From Verticiella alkaliphila (lineage in GTDB: Bacteria; Pseudomonadota; Gammaproteobacteria; Burkholderiales; Burkholderiaceae_B): a stretch of 48,621 bases of DNA. Below, one piece after another: positions 17,381 through 26,697 of this stretch. A model generated the notes under the pieces. The model was given only the letters and a program-made list of their open reading frames with translations, was not told the origin of the DNA and did not search any database. The stretch covers positions 1-48,621 of the forward strand of contig NZ_JADCNH010000030.1 in NCBI RefSeq assembly GCF_018904615.1. The letters are read 5' to 3'. The first letter of the stretch is position 1, and each line of letters opens with the position of its first letter. A program made the translations under genes and the position numbers.

Positions 17381-18415
17381 ATGACCCGCTTTGTTCAACT
17401 GCACCTGCTGGTGTCGTATCCCCCCGCCAATCTGAACCGTGATGACCTCGGCCAGCCCAAGACGGCGCGCATGGGCGGCGTGGAGCGTCTGCGGGTGTCC
17501 TCGCAGAGCTTGAAGCGCGCCTGGCGTACGTCAGAGTTGATGCAACAGCAGGTGGGTGGCCATATCGGCACACGTACCAAGCGCTTGGGGCGGGACGCTT
17601 TCGAAACGCTTGTTGCCGCGGGCATTGCGGAGAAGTCTGCTCAGGCGTGGGCGAGCAAGATCGCGTCTGTGTACGGCAGCGTCAAGAAAGACAACCCGCT
17701 TGAAATCGAGCAACTGGTGCACGTCGCTCCAGAAGAGCGAGCGACGCTCGATACACTCGTCGCCACTCTTGCTGCAGAGAAACGAGAGCCTACGGACGAA
17801 GAGCTTGGGCGCTTGCTCCATAAGCAGACGGCCGTCGATATCGCTATGTTCGGCCGCATGCTGGCAGCCAAGAAGGAGAACAACGGCGAAGCCGCCGTGC
17901 AAGTCGCCCACGCACTGGGTGTACATGCCTCCGTCATCGAAGACGATTACTTCACGGCGGTGGACGATCTGAATCTCGATGATTCGGGTGCAGCCCACAT
18001 CGGGGAGTCTGGATTTGCAGCGGCCGTGTTCTATCAGTACGTTTGCATCGACCGCGACCTTCTCAAGAAGAATCTTGGAGGTGATGAGGCGTTGACCCAG
18101 CAGGCTTTGCGCGCCTTGATCGACGCCGCGCACAAAGTGGGGCCGAGCGGCAAGCAGAACAGCTTCGCCAGCCGCGCCTATGCTCACTATGCGCTACTGG
18201 AGAAGGGGGCACAGCAGCCCCGTTCGCTGTCCCTGGCCTTTGTAAAGCCTGTGACCGGTTCGGACTATGCGGCCGAAGCCGTGACGGCGCTCGAGCGCGT
18301 TCGCGACAACATGGACCAGGTATACGGCGCTTGCGCAGATACGCGTTACCAGCTCGACGTGCTGCGTGGTGAGGGCAGCTTGCAGGAGTTGCTTGATATC
18401 GCAGCATCGGAGTAA
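17381..18415 (+). CDS. cas7e: Cas7e (Cse4/CasC), backbone subunit of Cascade
   Basis: Six copies of Cas7e coat the crRNA spacer in Cascade. The 344-residue RAMP protein opens FVQLHLLVSYPPANLNRDDL and has GGVERLRVSSQSLKRAWRTS, the family signature for crRNA binding. Later blocks include DIAMFGRML, the HIGESGFAAAVFYQYVCIDR stretch, and SGKQNSFASRA. A good AAGGAG site overlaps the end of cse2. Length and motifs are complete, so this subunit should be functional. Confidence 0.96.
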   Translation: MTRFVQLHLLVSYPPANLNRDDLGQPKTARMGGVERLRVSSQSLKRAWRTSELMQQQVGGHIGTRTKRLGRDAFETLVAAGIAEKSAQAWASKIASVYGSVKKDNPLEIEQLVHVAPEERATLDTLVATLAAEKREPTDEELGRLLHKQTAVDIAMFGRMLAAKKENNGEAAVQVAHALGVHASVIEDDYFTAVDDLNLDDSGAAHIGESGFAAAVFYQYVCIDRDLLKKNLGGDEALTQQALRALIDAAHKVGPSGKQNSFASRAYAHYALLEKGAQQPRSLSLAFVKPVTGSDYAAEAVTALERVRDNMDQVYGACADTRYQLDVLRGEGSLQELLDIAASE

Positions 18416-18418
18416 GTC

Positions 18419-19183
18419 ATGGCCACGTATCTGCTGATGCGGATCTACGGGCCTCTTGCCAGCTGGGGAGAGGTGGCCGTAGGTGAAATGCGGCATTCGA
18501 GCGTGCAACCGTCGCGCTCGGCGTTGCTGGGCCTTCTGGGCGCCGCGCTGGGGCTCGAGCGCGACGACGACGATGCCCAGCGTGCGCTCGCCGCAGGTTA
18601 TCGCTTTGGCATCAAGCTGGTTGCGACAGGCTCGCCATTGCGGGATTACCACACCGTGCAGGTGGGGGAGCCCGGGCGAAAGCAAGTCTTTCGCTCACGT
18701 CGTCAGTCGCTGGTCGAGGGTAAAGTCAGTACGCTCTTGTCGACGCGCGAGTATCGTTGCGACAGCGTGGCCGTCGTGGCAGTAGAAGTCGCGCATGACG
18801 ACGCCCCGTATTCACTGGAGCAGCTTGCTGGCGCATTGCGGACCCCGCATTACACCCCGTACCTGGGACGCAAATCCTGCCCGCTGGCGGTCCCGCTGAT
18901 GCCACAGTGCATCGAGGCGGACGATCTGCGCGCTGCGTTGGACGGTGTACCGCTGCCATCCCTGATGGCTCTGCTGACGTCCCGCCCAGACGCCTCCTGG
19001 CCCAGTCCGATGGATCAGCGCGCGTTCGCGCTGCAGGCGCCCCGCTATTTCTGGGAAGATGGCATGACCCCTGGCATGGAGGCCAGCTTTTCGACGGTGC
19101 GCCACGACCAGCCACTGTCTCGACGGCGCTGGCAGTTCGCACCGCGTCGAGAACACGTGTCCTTGGGCGGAGGCGAGCCATGA
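18419..19183 (+). CDS. cas5e: Cas5e (CasD), crRNA 5'-handle binding subunit
   Basis: Cas5e caps the 5' end of the crRNA and contacts Cas8e. The 254-residue protein has the RAMP ferredoxin-like start YLLMRIYGPLASWGE and the type I-E block RHSSVQPSRSALLGLLGAALG. DYHTVQ, STREYRCDS, TPHYTPYLGRKSCPL and the Arg-rich C-terminus (QPLSRRRWQFAPRREHV) also match the family. It starts three bases after cas7e and overlaps cas6e by four bases. Confidence 0.95.
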   Translation: MATYLLMRIYGPLASWGEVAVGEMRHSSVQPSRSALLGLLGAALGLERDDDDAQRALAAGYRFGIKLVATGSPLRDYHTVQVGEPGRKQVFRSRRQSLVEGKVSTLLSTREYRCDSVAVVAVEVAHDDAPYSLEQLAGALRTPHYTPYLGRKSCPLAVPLMPQCIEADDLRAALDGVPLPSLMALLTSRPDASWPSPMDQRAFALQAPRYFWEDGMTPGMEASFSTVRHDQPLSRRRWQFAPRREHVSLGGGEP

Positions 19184-19851
19184 GCCACTACTTCTCTCGG
19201 GCGCGGATCATTGCAAGGCCGCGGGATTCGGAGTTGCTCCAGACGTTGGCACGCCATGGTGCTGCTTATCGGGATCACGCCTTGGTCTGGCAGCTGTTTC
19301 CTGGGGACGGCGAGCCGCGAGACTTCGTGTTTCGTGCGCAAACGCAGGATGATGGTGGGCTGGTCTATTACGTCGTTTCTCGCCGTCTACCACAGGCGGA
19401 TCCTGGTCTGTTCTCCGTGCAGACCAAGCCCTATTCCCCTGCGCTAGACGAAGGGGAAGTCGTGCGCTTCGATCTTCGTGCCAATCCGACCGTGAGCCGG
19501 CGTGTCGAAGGCGGGCCGTCGCGGCGGCATGACGTCCTCATGGATGCCAAGCGGGCGGTGGCGGGGGGCGGAGACGCGCGGTCAGCAGAGGTCAACGCAG
19601 CAGCCATGCGATGGCTCGTCGACCGTTCAGCCGCATGGGGGTTGAACGTAGATGCCGGCACCGTCCAGCAGTCGGCATACCAGCAGCACAGGTTGCGCCG
19701 CAAGGGCGAGGACATTACCTATTCCTCTCTGGATTATCAAGGCCTTGCGCGTGTGGCGGATTCAAAAGCCCTGCAAGATGCGCTGTGCCATGGTGTTGGG
19801 CACGCAAAGGGTTTTGGGTGCGGTTTGCTACTGGTCAAGAGACTGGGTTGA
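19180..19851 (+). CDS. cas6e: Cas6e (Cse3/CasE), pre-crRNA endoribonuclease
   Basis: Cas6e cuts each repeat below its hairpin and stays on the mature crRNA. The start is the ATG at 19180 (MSHYFSRARI), overlapping the cas5e stop. The 223-residue protein carries a His at 26 in ARHGAAYRDHALVWQLF, matching the catalytic histidine region of Cse3. The C-terminal glycine-rich loop is GHAKGFGCGLLLVKRLG. All three I-E arrays keep the hairpin it needs: seven pairs in array 2 repeats, six in those of arrays 1 and 3. Confidence 0.95.
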   Translation: MSHYFSRARIIARPRDSELLQTLARHGAAYRDHALVWQLFPGDGEPRDFVFRAQTQDDGGLVYYVVSRRLPQADPGLFSVQTKPYSPALDEGEVVRFDLRANPTVSRRVEGGPSRRHDVLMDAKRAVAGGGDARSAEVNAAAMRWLVDRSAAWGLNVDAGTVQQSAYQQHRLRRKGEDITYSSLDYQGLARVADSKALQDALCHGVGHAKGFGCGLLLVKRLG

Positions 19852-20765
19852 TGCTCCCGCGCCTCAAGCCCCTTCCCATGAAAGACCGTGTCTCCATGAT
19901 CTTCGTCCAGTACGGTCAGATCGATGTGCAGGATGGCGCCTTCGTCGTCATTGACCAGACGGGCATCCGGATGCACATTCCCGTTGGGTCGGTCGCCTGC
20001 ATCATGCTCGAGCCCGGCACGCGCGTGTCGCACGCGGCAGTGCATCTGGCGTCTACGGTGGGCACCTTGCTCGTCTGGGTGGGTGAATCTGGCGTGCGGC
20101 TGTATGCGAGCGGCCAGCCTGGCGGAGCCCGGGCAGACCGTTTGCTGTACCAGGCCAAGCTGGCCCTGGACGACGAGCTGCGGTTGAGTGTTGTGCGCAA
20201 GATGTACGGGATGCGCTTTCAGGAGCCCGCGCCGGCACGACGTAGTGTCGAGCAACTGCGGGGCATTGAAGGGGCTCGCGTACGCGAGACGTACAAGCTT
20301 CTTGCGCAGCAGCACGGTGTGGACTGGCGGTCTCGCAACTACGATAGACAGCAATGGGACGCGGCCGATATTCCGAACCGCAGCCTTTCTGCTGCGACCT
20401 CTTGCCTGTACGGCATCACCGAGGCAGCGGTTCTCGCCGCGGGGTATGCGCCCGCGGTGGGTTTCATCCACACGGGCAAGCCGCTGTCGTTTGTCTATGA
20501 CATCGCGGACTTGTTCAAATTCGAGACGGTGGTGCCACTGGCATTCCGGATCGCTGCCAAGAGCCCGCACAATCCCGAGCGCGAAGTGCGCCTGGCCTGT
20601 CGCGATCTGTTCCGTAGCAGCAAGCTCCTCACGCGCATCATTCCTGCTATCGAAGAGGTGCTGAGCGCGGGGGGTATCGACCCACCAGCGGCACCGCCAG
20701 AGTCTGTCCCCCCGGCGATTCCCAATCCCGAGATCATTGGCGATGTCGGTCACCGGGCACAGTAG
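19851..20765 (+). CDS. cas1: Cas1e, spacer integrase
   Basis: Cas1 with Cas2 integrates new spacers at the leader end of arrays. I start at the ATG at 19851 (MLPRLKPLPMKDRVSMIFVQ), which shares one base with the cas6e stop. The metal ligands Glu140 (RGIEGARVR), His207 (FIHTGK) and Asp220 (VYDIADLFKFE) are present. The 304-residue length is normal for type I-E, with a Pro-rich C-terminal tail (PPAAPPESVPPAIPNP) that is common in this subtype. cas2 starts at the next base. Confidence 0.97.
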   Translation: MLPRLKPLPMKDRVSMIFVQYGQIDVQDGAFVVIDQTGIRMHIPVGSVACIMLEPGTRVSHAAVHLASTVGTLLVWVGESGVRLYASGQPGGARADRLLYQAKLALDDELRLSVVRKMYGMRFQEPAPARRSVEQLRGIEGARVRETYKLLAQQHGVDWRSRNYDRQQWDAADIPNRSLSAATSCLYGITEAAVLAAGYAPAVGFIHTGKPLSFVYDIADLFKFETVVPLAFRIAAKSPHNPEREVRLACRDLFRSSKLLTRIIPAIEEVLSAGGIDPPAAPPESVPPAIPNPEIIGDVGHRAQ

Positions 20766-21065
<300 letters not shown>

Positions 21066-21076
21066 CAAGCGGAATC

Positions 21077-21130
21077 GGTAGATTTTTAGGGGTGAATTTT
21101 TCCCTTAAGATTCAGTGGTTTGTGTTAAGT
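21077..21130 (+). promoter_or_regulatory. Leader of type I-E CRISPR array 2
   Basis: The AT-rich leader follows cas2 directly. GGTAGA at 21077 lies 54 bases before the first repeat. An IHF-like element (ATTCAG, four bases, TTG; two mismatches to WATCAA-N4-TTR) at 21110-21122 starts 21 bases before it. These are the same offsets as in the other two leaders. Confidence 0.78.
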
Positions 21131-21708
21131 GTGTTCCCCGCGCACGCGGGGATGAACCGGATATGTGCTGACATAGTAGCCACGCGTGTAAGTGTTCCCC
21201 GCGCACGCGGGGATGAACCGAGAAGAGAACCATGGTCATCACGATGTCATCGGTGTTCCCCGCGCACGCGGGGATGAACCGGTAGGACATTTCCTCATCG
21301 GTGATCGACCCATGTGTTCCCCGCGCACGCGGGGATGAACCGTAGGGACATACACGGGGAAATTCATGGCTAACTGTGTTCCCCGCGCACGCGGGGATGA
21401 ACCGGCTCCGAAGCCGGAGACGGACTGGTGGGCGGTGTGTTCCCCGCGCACGCGGGGATGAACCGCAGGCCAAGGCCACGAAGCGCACAGTGGATCTGTG
21501 TTCCCCGCGCACGCGGGGATGAACCGGGTGGAAAGGCGGCCAAGAACTACCGGCGCATGTGTTCCCCGCGCATGCGGGGAAGAAGCGGTGTTGCGCACCT
21601 TGCCGATGGTCAGCTCGTTGTGTTCCCCGCGCCGCGGGGATGAACCGGACAAGTGCCTGAAGCTATGCACGAAGCTGGAGTGTTCCCCGCAAACCTGGGG
21701 ATGAAACA
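21131..21708 (+). CRISPR. Type I-E CRISPR array 2 (10 repeats, 9 spacers)
   Basis: Repeats start at 21131, 21192, 21253, 21314, 21376, 21437, 21498, 21559, 21620 and 21680. The first seven are identical (GTGTTCCCCGCGCACGCGGG then GATGAACCG) and form a 7-bp hairpin. The last three are degenerate: 21559 is changed at its 3' end, 21620 is 28 bases with one base lost in the loop, and 21680 has lost part of its stem. Spacers are 32 bases except the fourth (21343-21375), which is 33. Perfect leader-proximal repeats indicate that this is the most recently active of the arrays. Confidence 0.97.
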
Positions 21709-21791
21709 TCAGATCTCCGAGAAGGGCTTGACCGGGCCATTCCGCTGTGAAAGCGCTCTGCTAGTTGATCGCTCGAACCGCTCTGAAGCGC

Positions 21792-22790
21792 TCACCGCAA
21801 GTTCTGATGCCAATCCTTCCAGGCTCGCGCAATATCGCAACGTCCAATGCCTCCCGCGAGCATCCCCCACAGCAATGCGCGCGCTTTGCGCGGACACAGC
21901 CAGCCGGCCATGATGGCGCCTCGGCGTGCCAAGTCTACCTCTGAGCCAATGTACCCATACGTGGCTGAGGTAGTGGGGCCCGCACCAGTGCGCGTCGCAA
22001 TGATTACCGGCATGTCAGCGCATAGCGCTTCCATTCTTTCTGCGAAGCCGAAGGAGAGATGGCCTGCGCCGAAGCCTCCAATCACGAGGCCCTGATAGCC
22101 TGCCGCGCGCACGAGCTCGGCGATCTGCCCGTCGTCGCCCATGTACGTTTCGAGCAATGCCACGCGGACGTCGCCAGACACCGGCGGGAGCGCAGGGGGG
22201 CGGGTGCCCGCTGGGTGGAAGTAATGCGCTATGCCCTCCACGATGACGCCCAGCGGTCCGGTCTCGGGCGACTCGAACGCTTGCACCGTAAGCGTGTGGC
22301 GCTTGCGCACCCAGCGGGCGGCGTGAATCGTGTCGTTCATTACCACCATGACGCCGCGCCCTCGGCTGTCTTTCGAGCGCGCAGCCAGCACAGCCGACAA
22401 CAAATTGGCTGGGCCCTCGGCGCCGGCTGACTGCGGCGCTCGCATAGCGCCTGTGACGATCAGCGGGGCTTCGCGCTGCCAGTACAGATCGAGAAAGAAG
22501 GCCGATTCTTCGATGCTGTCGGTGCCTTGGGTCAGGACGACACCTGCTGCGCCGGCATCCACCTGCCGCTCCGCCCAAGCCAAGGCGGCGAGCAGATTCG
22601 GGAAGCTGAGCGATGCGCTGGGCAGCTGGAACAAGGACTCTGCCGAGATATTGGCGACCTCAGAGAGCCCCGGCACGCTGGCGGCGAGTTGCTCGGCCGA
22701 CAAACGGGGAACGACACCACCGGCGGCTGCGTCTGGCGTCATGCTGATGGTGCCGCCCAAAGAGGCGATGGCAATGCGAGGGAGTGTCAT
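21792..22790 (-). CDS. L-asparaginase family amidohydrolase
   Basis: The enzyme hydrolyses L-asparagine to aspartate and ammonia. The 332-residue protein (start MTLPRIAIASLGGTIS) has nucleophile Thr14 in the first signature and Thr90-Asp91 in the second, VVLTQGTDSIEES. The mobile-loop and C-terminal domain motifs MGDDG and IIATRTGAGPTT are also visible. No signal peptide is seen, so it is probably cytoplasmic. It lies on the opposite strand between CRISPR arrays 2 and 3 with no metabolic neighbours, an unusual place that suggests an insertion splitting the array region. Confidence 0.88.
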   Translation of the reverse strand: MTLPRIAIASLGGTISMTPDAAAGGVVPRLSAEQLAASVPGLSEVANISAESLFQLPSASLSFPNLLAALAWAERQVDAGAAGVVLTQGTDSIEESAFFLDLYWQREAPLIVTGAMRAPQSAGAEGPANLLSAVLAARSKDSRGRGVMVVMNDTIHAARWVRKRHTLTVQAFESPETGPLGVIVEGIAHYFHPAGTRPPALPPVSGDVRVALLETYMGDDGQIAELVRAAGYQGLVIGGFGAGHLSFGFAERMEALCADMPVIIATRTGAGPTTSATYGYIGSEVDLARRGAIMAGWLCPRKARALLWGMLAGGIGRCDIARAWKDWHQNLR

Positions 22791-22984
22791 GGCGGTTTGC
22801 GACTGCTGACGTGGATCGGAGGGCTGACCCACGGGAAGATGGTTGCGCCTAGCTCGGTCAGCTGCGGGTGCTCCGTGGCGCGCAAGGGGGAGCACAGTCT
22901 AAGCGAAATTGTGAGGTGGGATTAAGGTAGCCACGGCGGGGTCCTGCAGTAGATACAAACGGCTCAGTTACATTTGGCAAGTTT

Positions 22985-23038
22985 GGTAGAATTTTGGGTG
23001 CTGATTTTATTCTTTAAAATCAACGTTTTGGGCTAAAT
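22985..23038 (+). promoter_or_regulatory. Leader of type I-E CRISPR array 3
   Basis: GGTAGAATTTTGGG starts at 22985, 54 bases before the first repeat. AATCAACGTTTTG at 23018-23030 is an exact match to the IHF consensus WATCAA-N4-TTR and starts 21 bases before the repeat. The segment is strongly AT-rich in a GC-rich background. Confidence 0.8.
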
Positions 23039-23433
23039 GTGTTCCCCGCGCATGCGGGGATGAACCGACGGAATCTGTCGCTATCTCTCGTGCGGATGAG
23101 TGTTCCCCGCGCATGCGGGGATGAACCGGCGGTTTGTAGCCCCACCACATCGGTGCGAGAGTGTTCCCCGCGCATGCGGGGATGAACCGCCTTCGGCTTG
23201 GGTTCCGCAGGTAGCGCCGAGGTGTTCCCCGCGCATGCGGGGATGAACCGAACTGCCGCCAGGCTTCCATGCCATCAGCCTGGTGTTCCCCGCGCATGCG
23301 GGGATGAACCGTAGTGGGGCTCGATGCGGGTCTTGGGTCCGCGATGTTCCCCGCGTATGCGGGGATGAACCGTTGGATGGGGTGAAGTCATGGTGGGAGG
23401 CGGGGCATTCCCTGCGCACGCAGGGGGCAACCC
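23039..23433 (+). CRISPR. Type I-E CRISPR array 3 (7 repeats, 6 spacers)
   Basis: Repeats start at 23039, 23100, 23161, 23222, 23283, 23344 and 23405, all 61 bases apart with 32-base spacers. The first five are identical and carry GCGCATGCG in the hairpin, a version distinct from arrays 1 and 2. The sixth has two changes, and the last (23405-23433) is badly decayed, as is normal at the leader-distal end. It has no cas genes of its own and presumably uses the cas operon 2 kb upstream. Confidence 0.97.
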
Positions 23434-23587
23434 TTTGCACAGCGGTGCTTGAAGGACCGCGGCATCAAAACGCACCACCACGATGAATGTAGGATCATTA
23501 AATCCCACCCCCATCCCAACGTCCGGAACGATGGCGCTGCGCTCGGCATTGTACATTTGGCTTTGCGCGCCACTCGACCGTCACCCC

Positions 23588-24364
23588 ATGCCCACGCTCG
23601 CCCACCTCTACCGCTACCCTGTCAAAGGCCTCTCCCCAGAGCCTCTCCATGACGTCACTCTCCAGCCCGGCGACGGCTTCCCGCTCGATCGGCGGCTGGC
23701 CATTACCAACGGCGCCTGGACGTTCGATGCGGCCACCTATCAGCCCCTGCGCAAGACGTCCTTCGTGACGCTCATGCAGCATGAGCGGCTGGCCGCGTTG
23801 CACACGCGGCTGCTGGAGGAGGGAACAAAGCTGGAGGTCAAGGCGCCGGACGGTGGCAGCGTTACGGTGACGGTCGATGACGAGGACTCGGTGCGTGGCT
23901 TCTCGGACTTTCTCTCGGCCTTCCTGCCGCGGGCGTTGCCGGGGCGCCCCTGGCTGGTGCGCTCGGATACGCATCGCTTCACGGACGTAAGTGTGACCTC
24001 GGCGGCGTATATGTCGGCGATCTCGCTCATCAATCTGGCGAGTGTGCGGGATCTGGAGACTGCGGTGGGGCGGCCGGTGGATCCGCTGCGGTTTCGGGCG
24101 AATGTGTACGTCGACGGCGTGCCGGCCTGGGAGGAGCTGGGCTGGGTGGGACGGGAGGTGGCGCTGGGCGAGGTGCGGTTGCGCATCTTGAAGCGCACGG
24201 TGCGGTGTCCGGCCACGGAGGTCGATCCGGCCACGGGCGAGCGCGATCTGGATGTGCCGCGGGCCTTGCAGGCGCATGTGGGGCATCGGGACATGGGGGT
24301 CTACGGCGAAGTGCTGGTGGGCGGCACGATCCGCCCGGGGGATGCGCTGACGCTGCTCGGCTAA
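23588..24364 (+). CDS. MOSC domain protein (YcbX/mARC-like molybdenum-cofactor enzyme)
   Basis: The 258-residue protein starts MPTLAHLYRYPVKGLSPEPL, the MOSC N-terminal beta-barrel signature. The second half is the MOSC domain with RFRANVYVDG and the conserved cysteine in LKRTVRCPATEVDPATGERD, which in relatives binds molybdenum. Such enzymes reduce N-hydroxylated compounds with an electron partner. No [2Fe-2S] domain is fused here. An upstream in-frame ATG at 23483 would add a non-homologous leader, so the start at 23588 is preferred. It marks the return to GC-rich DNA after the CRISPR island. Confidence 0.87.
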   Translation: MPTLAHLYRYPVKGLSPEPLHDVTLQPGDGFPLDRRLAITNGAWTFDAATYQPLRKTSFVTLMQHERLAALHTRLLEEGTKLEVKAPDGGSVTVTVDDEDSVRGFSDFLSAFLPRALPGRPWLVRSDTHRFTDVSVTSAAYMSAISLINLASVRDLETAVGRPVDPLRFRANVYVDGVPAWEELGWVGREVALGEVRLRILKRTVRCPATEVDPATGERDLDVPRALQAHVGHRDMGVYGEVLVGGTIRPGDALTLLG

Positions 24365-24432
24365 GCCTCATTCGCGTCCTGAGACCGCGATGCCGGCATG
24401 GCGCAGGCCAGTGCATGGCCCCCCGATACGCG

Positions 24433-25209
24433 TCATCCCCCGCGCGCCAGCAGCGCTGGCACGGAGGCGATCAACAGCGTGATGCCCGACAGCGTCAGCA
24501 TGCCCAGCACCACCATGCGGAACTGCGCCTCGCTGATGCGGTGATAGATGCGTGTGCCCAGGAAGCTCGGCACCAGCATGGCGGGCACGAGCACGGCCAG
24601 CAGGGGCCAGGTGTCGCGGGTGACGAGGCCGGAGATGAGGTAGCCTGCCATCGCCACCAGCAGCAGCGCGAGGTTGAAATTCTGGATCACGGCGCGTTGC
24701 GTGGCCTTGTCGACGCCGCGCAGCGTGCACCACAGCGTCGGGGCGATGCCGGTAAAGCCACCCAGCCCGCCCATGACGCCGCCGATCACCCCCACCGCGC
24801 CGTCGGCGCCGCGGCCGCCGATCGTGATGCGCGGGATGCGCTGGATGGTGAGCATGATGGGGCACCAGATGACGAGGATCGCGCCCAGGATCACGCGAAA
24901 GTGGGTGACGTCCAGGCGGGGCAGCAGCCATACCCCGAGCGGTAGCCCGGCCAGGCCGCCCAGCAGGAACGGGGCGAGGTGGCGCAACTGCACCGTGCGG
25001 CGCACGGACGCCGCCGCCACCAGCTGCCCGGTCAGCGCGCCTGTCACGCCCAGCACGGCCGCCACGCGCGGCTCGATGCTCCACACCCAGAAGGACATGG
25101 CGACCATGCCGAAACCGAAGCCGGAAATGCCCTGGACGAGGCCGGCCACCATGGCGCCCAGGGCTACCACCACCATCGTCGAAATCATGCTGTCTTCGCT
25201 GCGCGACAA
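24433..25209 (-). CDS. TauE/SafE-family (TSUP) membrane transporter
   Basis: This 258-residue protein has about eight hydrophobic segments, with the family repeat seen as GAMVAGLVQGISGFGFGMVAMS in the first half and GGVMGGLGGFTGIAPTLW in the second. TSUP proteins export sulfite, sulfonates or related anions, but the substrate cannot be read from sequence. The start could also be the Met at 25188 (MISTMVVV). It is divergent from ychF across 200 bases and tail-to-tail with the MOSC gene. Confidence 0.85.
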   Translation of the reverse strand: MSRSEDSMISTMVVVALGAMVAGLVQGISGFGFGMVAMSFWVWSIEPRVAAVLGVTGALTGQLVAAASVRRTVQLRHLAPFLLGGLAGLPLGVWLLPRLDVTHFRVILGAILVIWCPIMLTIQRIPRITIGGRGADGAVGVIGGVMGGLGGFTGIAPTLWCTLRGVDKATQRAVIQNFNLALLLVAMAGYLISGLVTRDTWPLLAVLVPAMLVPSFLGTRIYHRISEAQFRMVVLGMLTLSGITLLIASVPALLARGG

Positions 25210-25341
25210 CCAAGCGGGGCCCTATTGTGCGCCTATTCCTATCGAGCGGGCGGGTGGATTGGGGCATGCTGCTGCGCGAGCGACAGGCCGGCGACAAGAC
25301 CGCCCCACGCAGGCGCGCAGCGACACGCCGCGCTCGCCGGG

Positions 25342-25347
25342 TACAAT
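25342..25347 (+). promoter_or_regulatory. Possible -10 element upstream of ychF
   Basis: TACAAT, 62 bases before the ychF start, is a good match to a sigma-70 -10 hexamer. No convincing -35 hexamer is seen 17 bases upstream, so this is a weak proposal. Confidence 0.25.
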
Positions 25348-25409
25348 GCCCGGTTGACGGCGAGGCCCTGCCTGGGTATGCCGCGCCCTGATTCTTCATA
25401 GGTTTCCCC

Positions 25410-26501
25410 ATGGCACTGCAATGCGGCATCGTCGGCCTGCCCAACGTCGGCAAATCCACGCTCTTCAACGCGCTCACCAAGGCGGGCATCGCGGCTGAGA
25501 ACTATCCCTTCTGCACGATCGAGCCCAATGTGGGCGTGGTCGAGGTGCCGGACCCGCGTCTGGACAAGCTCGCCGAGATCGTCAAGCCCGAGCGCGTGGT
25601 GCCTGCGGTGGTGGAGTTCGTGGACATCGCCGGCCTGGTGGCCGGTGCCAGCAAGGGCGAAGGCCTGGGCAACCAGTTCCTCGCGCACATCCGCGAGACG
25701 GATGCCATCGTGAACGTGGTGCGCTGCTTCGAGGACGACAACGTCATCCACGTGGCGGGCAAGGTCGATCCGATCTCGGACATCGAAGTCATCACGACCG
25801 AGCTCGCGCTGGCGGATCTGCAGACGGTCGAAAAGGCCATTCACCGCAACAGCAAGATCGCGCGCTCGGGCGACAAGGACGCCGCCAAGCTCGTGGCGCT
25901 GCTCGAGAAGATCCAGCTGGGCCTGGACCAGGGCAAGCCCGTGCGCACGCTGGGCCTGGATGCGGACGATCTGTTCCTCGTGAAGTCGTTCGGTCTCATC
26001 ACTGCCAAGCCGGCCATGTTCGTGGCCAACGTGAGCGACGACGGCTTCACGAACAACCCGCTGCTGGACCGCCTGACCGAATACGCGAACGCCCAGGGCG
26101 CGCCCGTCGTGGCCATCTGCGCTGCCATCGAGGCCGAGATCGCCGAGCTGGGCGACGAGGACCGCGCGGTCTTCCTGGCCGACATGGGCATGGAAGAGCC
26201 CGGCCTGGATCGCCTGATCCGCGCAGGCTTCAAGCTGCTGGGCCTGCAGACCTACTTCACCGCAGGCGTGAAGGAAGTGCGCGCGTGGACGGTGCGCGTG
26301 GGCGCAACAGCCCCGCAGGCCGCCGGTGTCATCCACACCGATTTCGAGCGCGGCTTCATTCGCGCGCAGACGATCGCGTATGACGACTTCGTTCAGTTCA
26401 AGGGCGAAGCGGGTGCGAAGGAAGCGGGCAAGATGCGCGCCGAAGGCAAGGAATACATCGTGCAGGACGGCGACGTGATGAACTTCCTGTTCAACGTCTA
26501 A
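25410..26501 (+). CDS. ychF: Redox-regulated ATPase YchF (Obg-family, OLA1-type)
   Basis: YchF is a ribosome-associated P-loop ATPase linked to stress responses. The 363-residue protein starts [20 protein letters not shown] (G1 loop GLPNVGKST) and has [20 protein letters not shown] (G3 DxxG). It also has the altered G4 of this family ([10 protein letters not shown]) and a C-terminal TGS domain ([20 protein letters not shown] onward). Length and motifs are standard. It normally follows pth, so its position here marks the far edge of the inserted block. Confidence 0.97.
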   Translation: MALQCGIVGLPNVGKSTLFNALTKAGIAAENYPFCTIEPNVGVVEVPDPRLDKLAEIVKPERVVPAVVEFVDIAGLVAGASKGEGLGNQFLAHIRETDAIVNVVRCFEDDNVIHVAGKVDPISDIEVITTELALADLQTVEKAIHRNSKIARSGDKDAAKLVALLEKIQLGLDQGKPVRTLGLDADDLFLVKSFGLITAKPAMFVANVSDDGFTNNPLLDRLTEYANAQGAPVVAICAAIEAEIAELGDEDRAVFLADMGMEEPGLDRLIRAGFKLLGLQTYFTAGVKEVRAWTVRVGATAPQAAGVIHTDFERGFIRAQTIAYDDFVQFKGEAGAKEAGKMRAEGKEYIVQDGDVMNFLFNV

Positions 26502-26552
26502 GGTTCTTCTCGCGATAGCCCTGCGCGTAGGCTTCGTTCTAGCTGGGCATTG

Positions 26553-26583
26553 ACGGCGGGTGACGAAGGTCACCCGCCGTTTT
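26553..26583 (+). terminator. Rho-independent terminator of ychF
   Basis: A perfect 12-bp stem (ACGGCGGGTGAC and GTCACCCGCCGT) with a GAAG loop is followed by TTTTC, 51 bases after the ychF stop. It is the best intrinsic terminator in the window. Confidence 0.9.
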
Positions 26584-26697
26584 CGCTGGGGCTTGCTGCG
26601 AACCGGAAGTGGCCACTGGTTTTCTTAGTAGAGGTTCGCATTTTTCTAAGGGGTTGATTTCAAAAGAACTTTCCTTGGAAAGCCATGTGCTTGAGGG

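Noticed and set aside
18907-19179. An upstream extension of the cas6e frame
   Set aside because: It overlaps cas5e completely, and Cse3-type proteins start with the MSHYFSRARI block at 19180.
19611-19850. An upstream extension of the cas1 frame through cas6e
   Set aside because: The extension is cas6e read out of frame. The ATG at 19851 gives the normal Cas1e start and length.
21709-21791. Another decayed I-E unit after array 2
   Set aside because: The segment has no stretch with convincing similarity to the repeat in the expected register.
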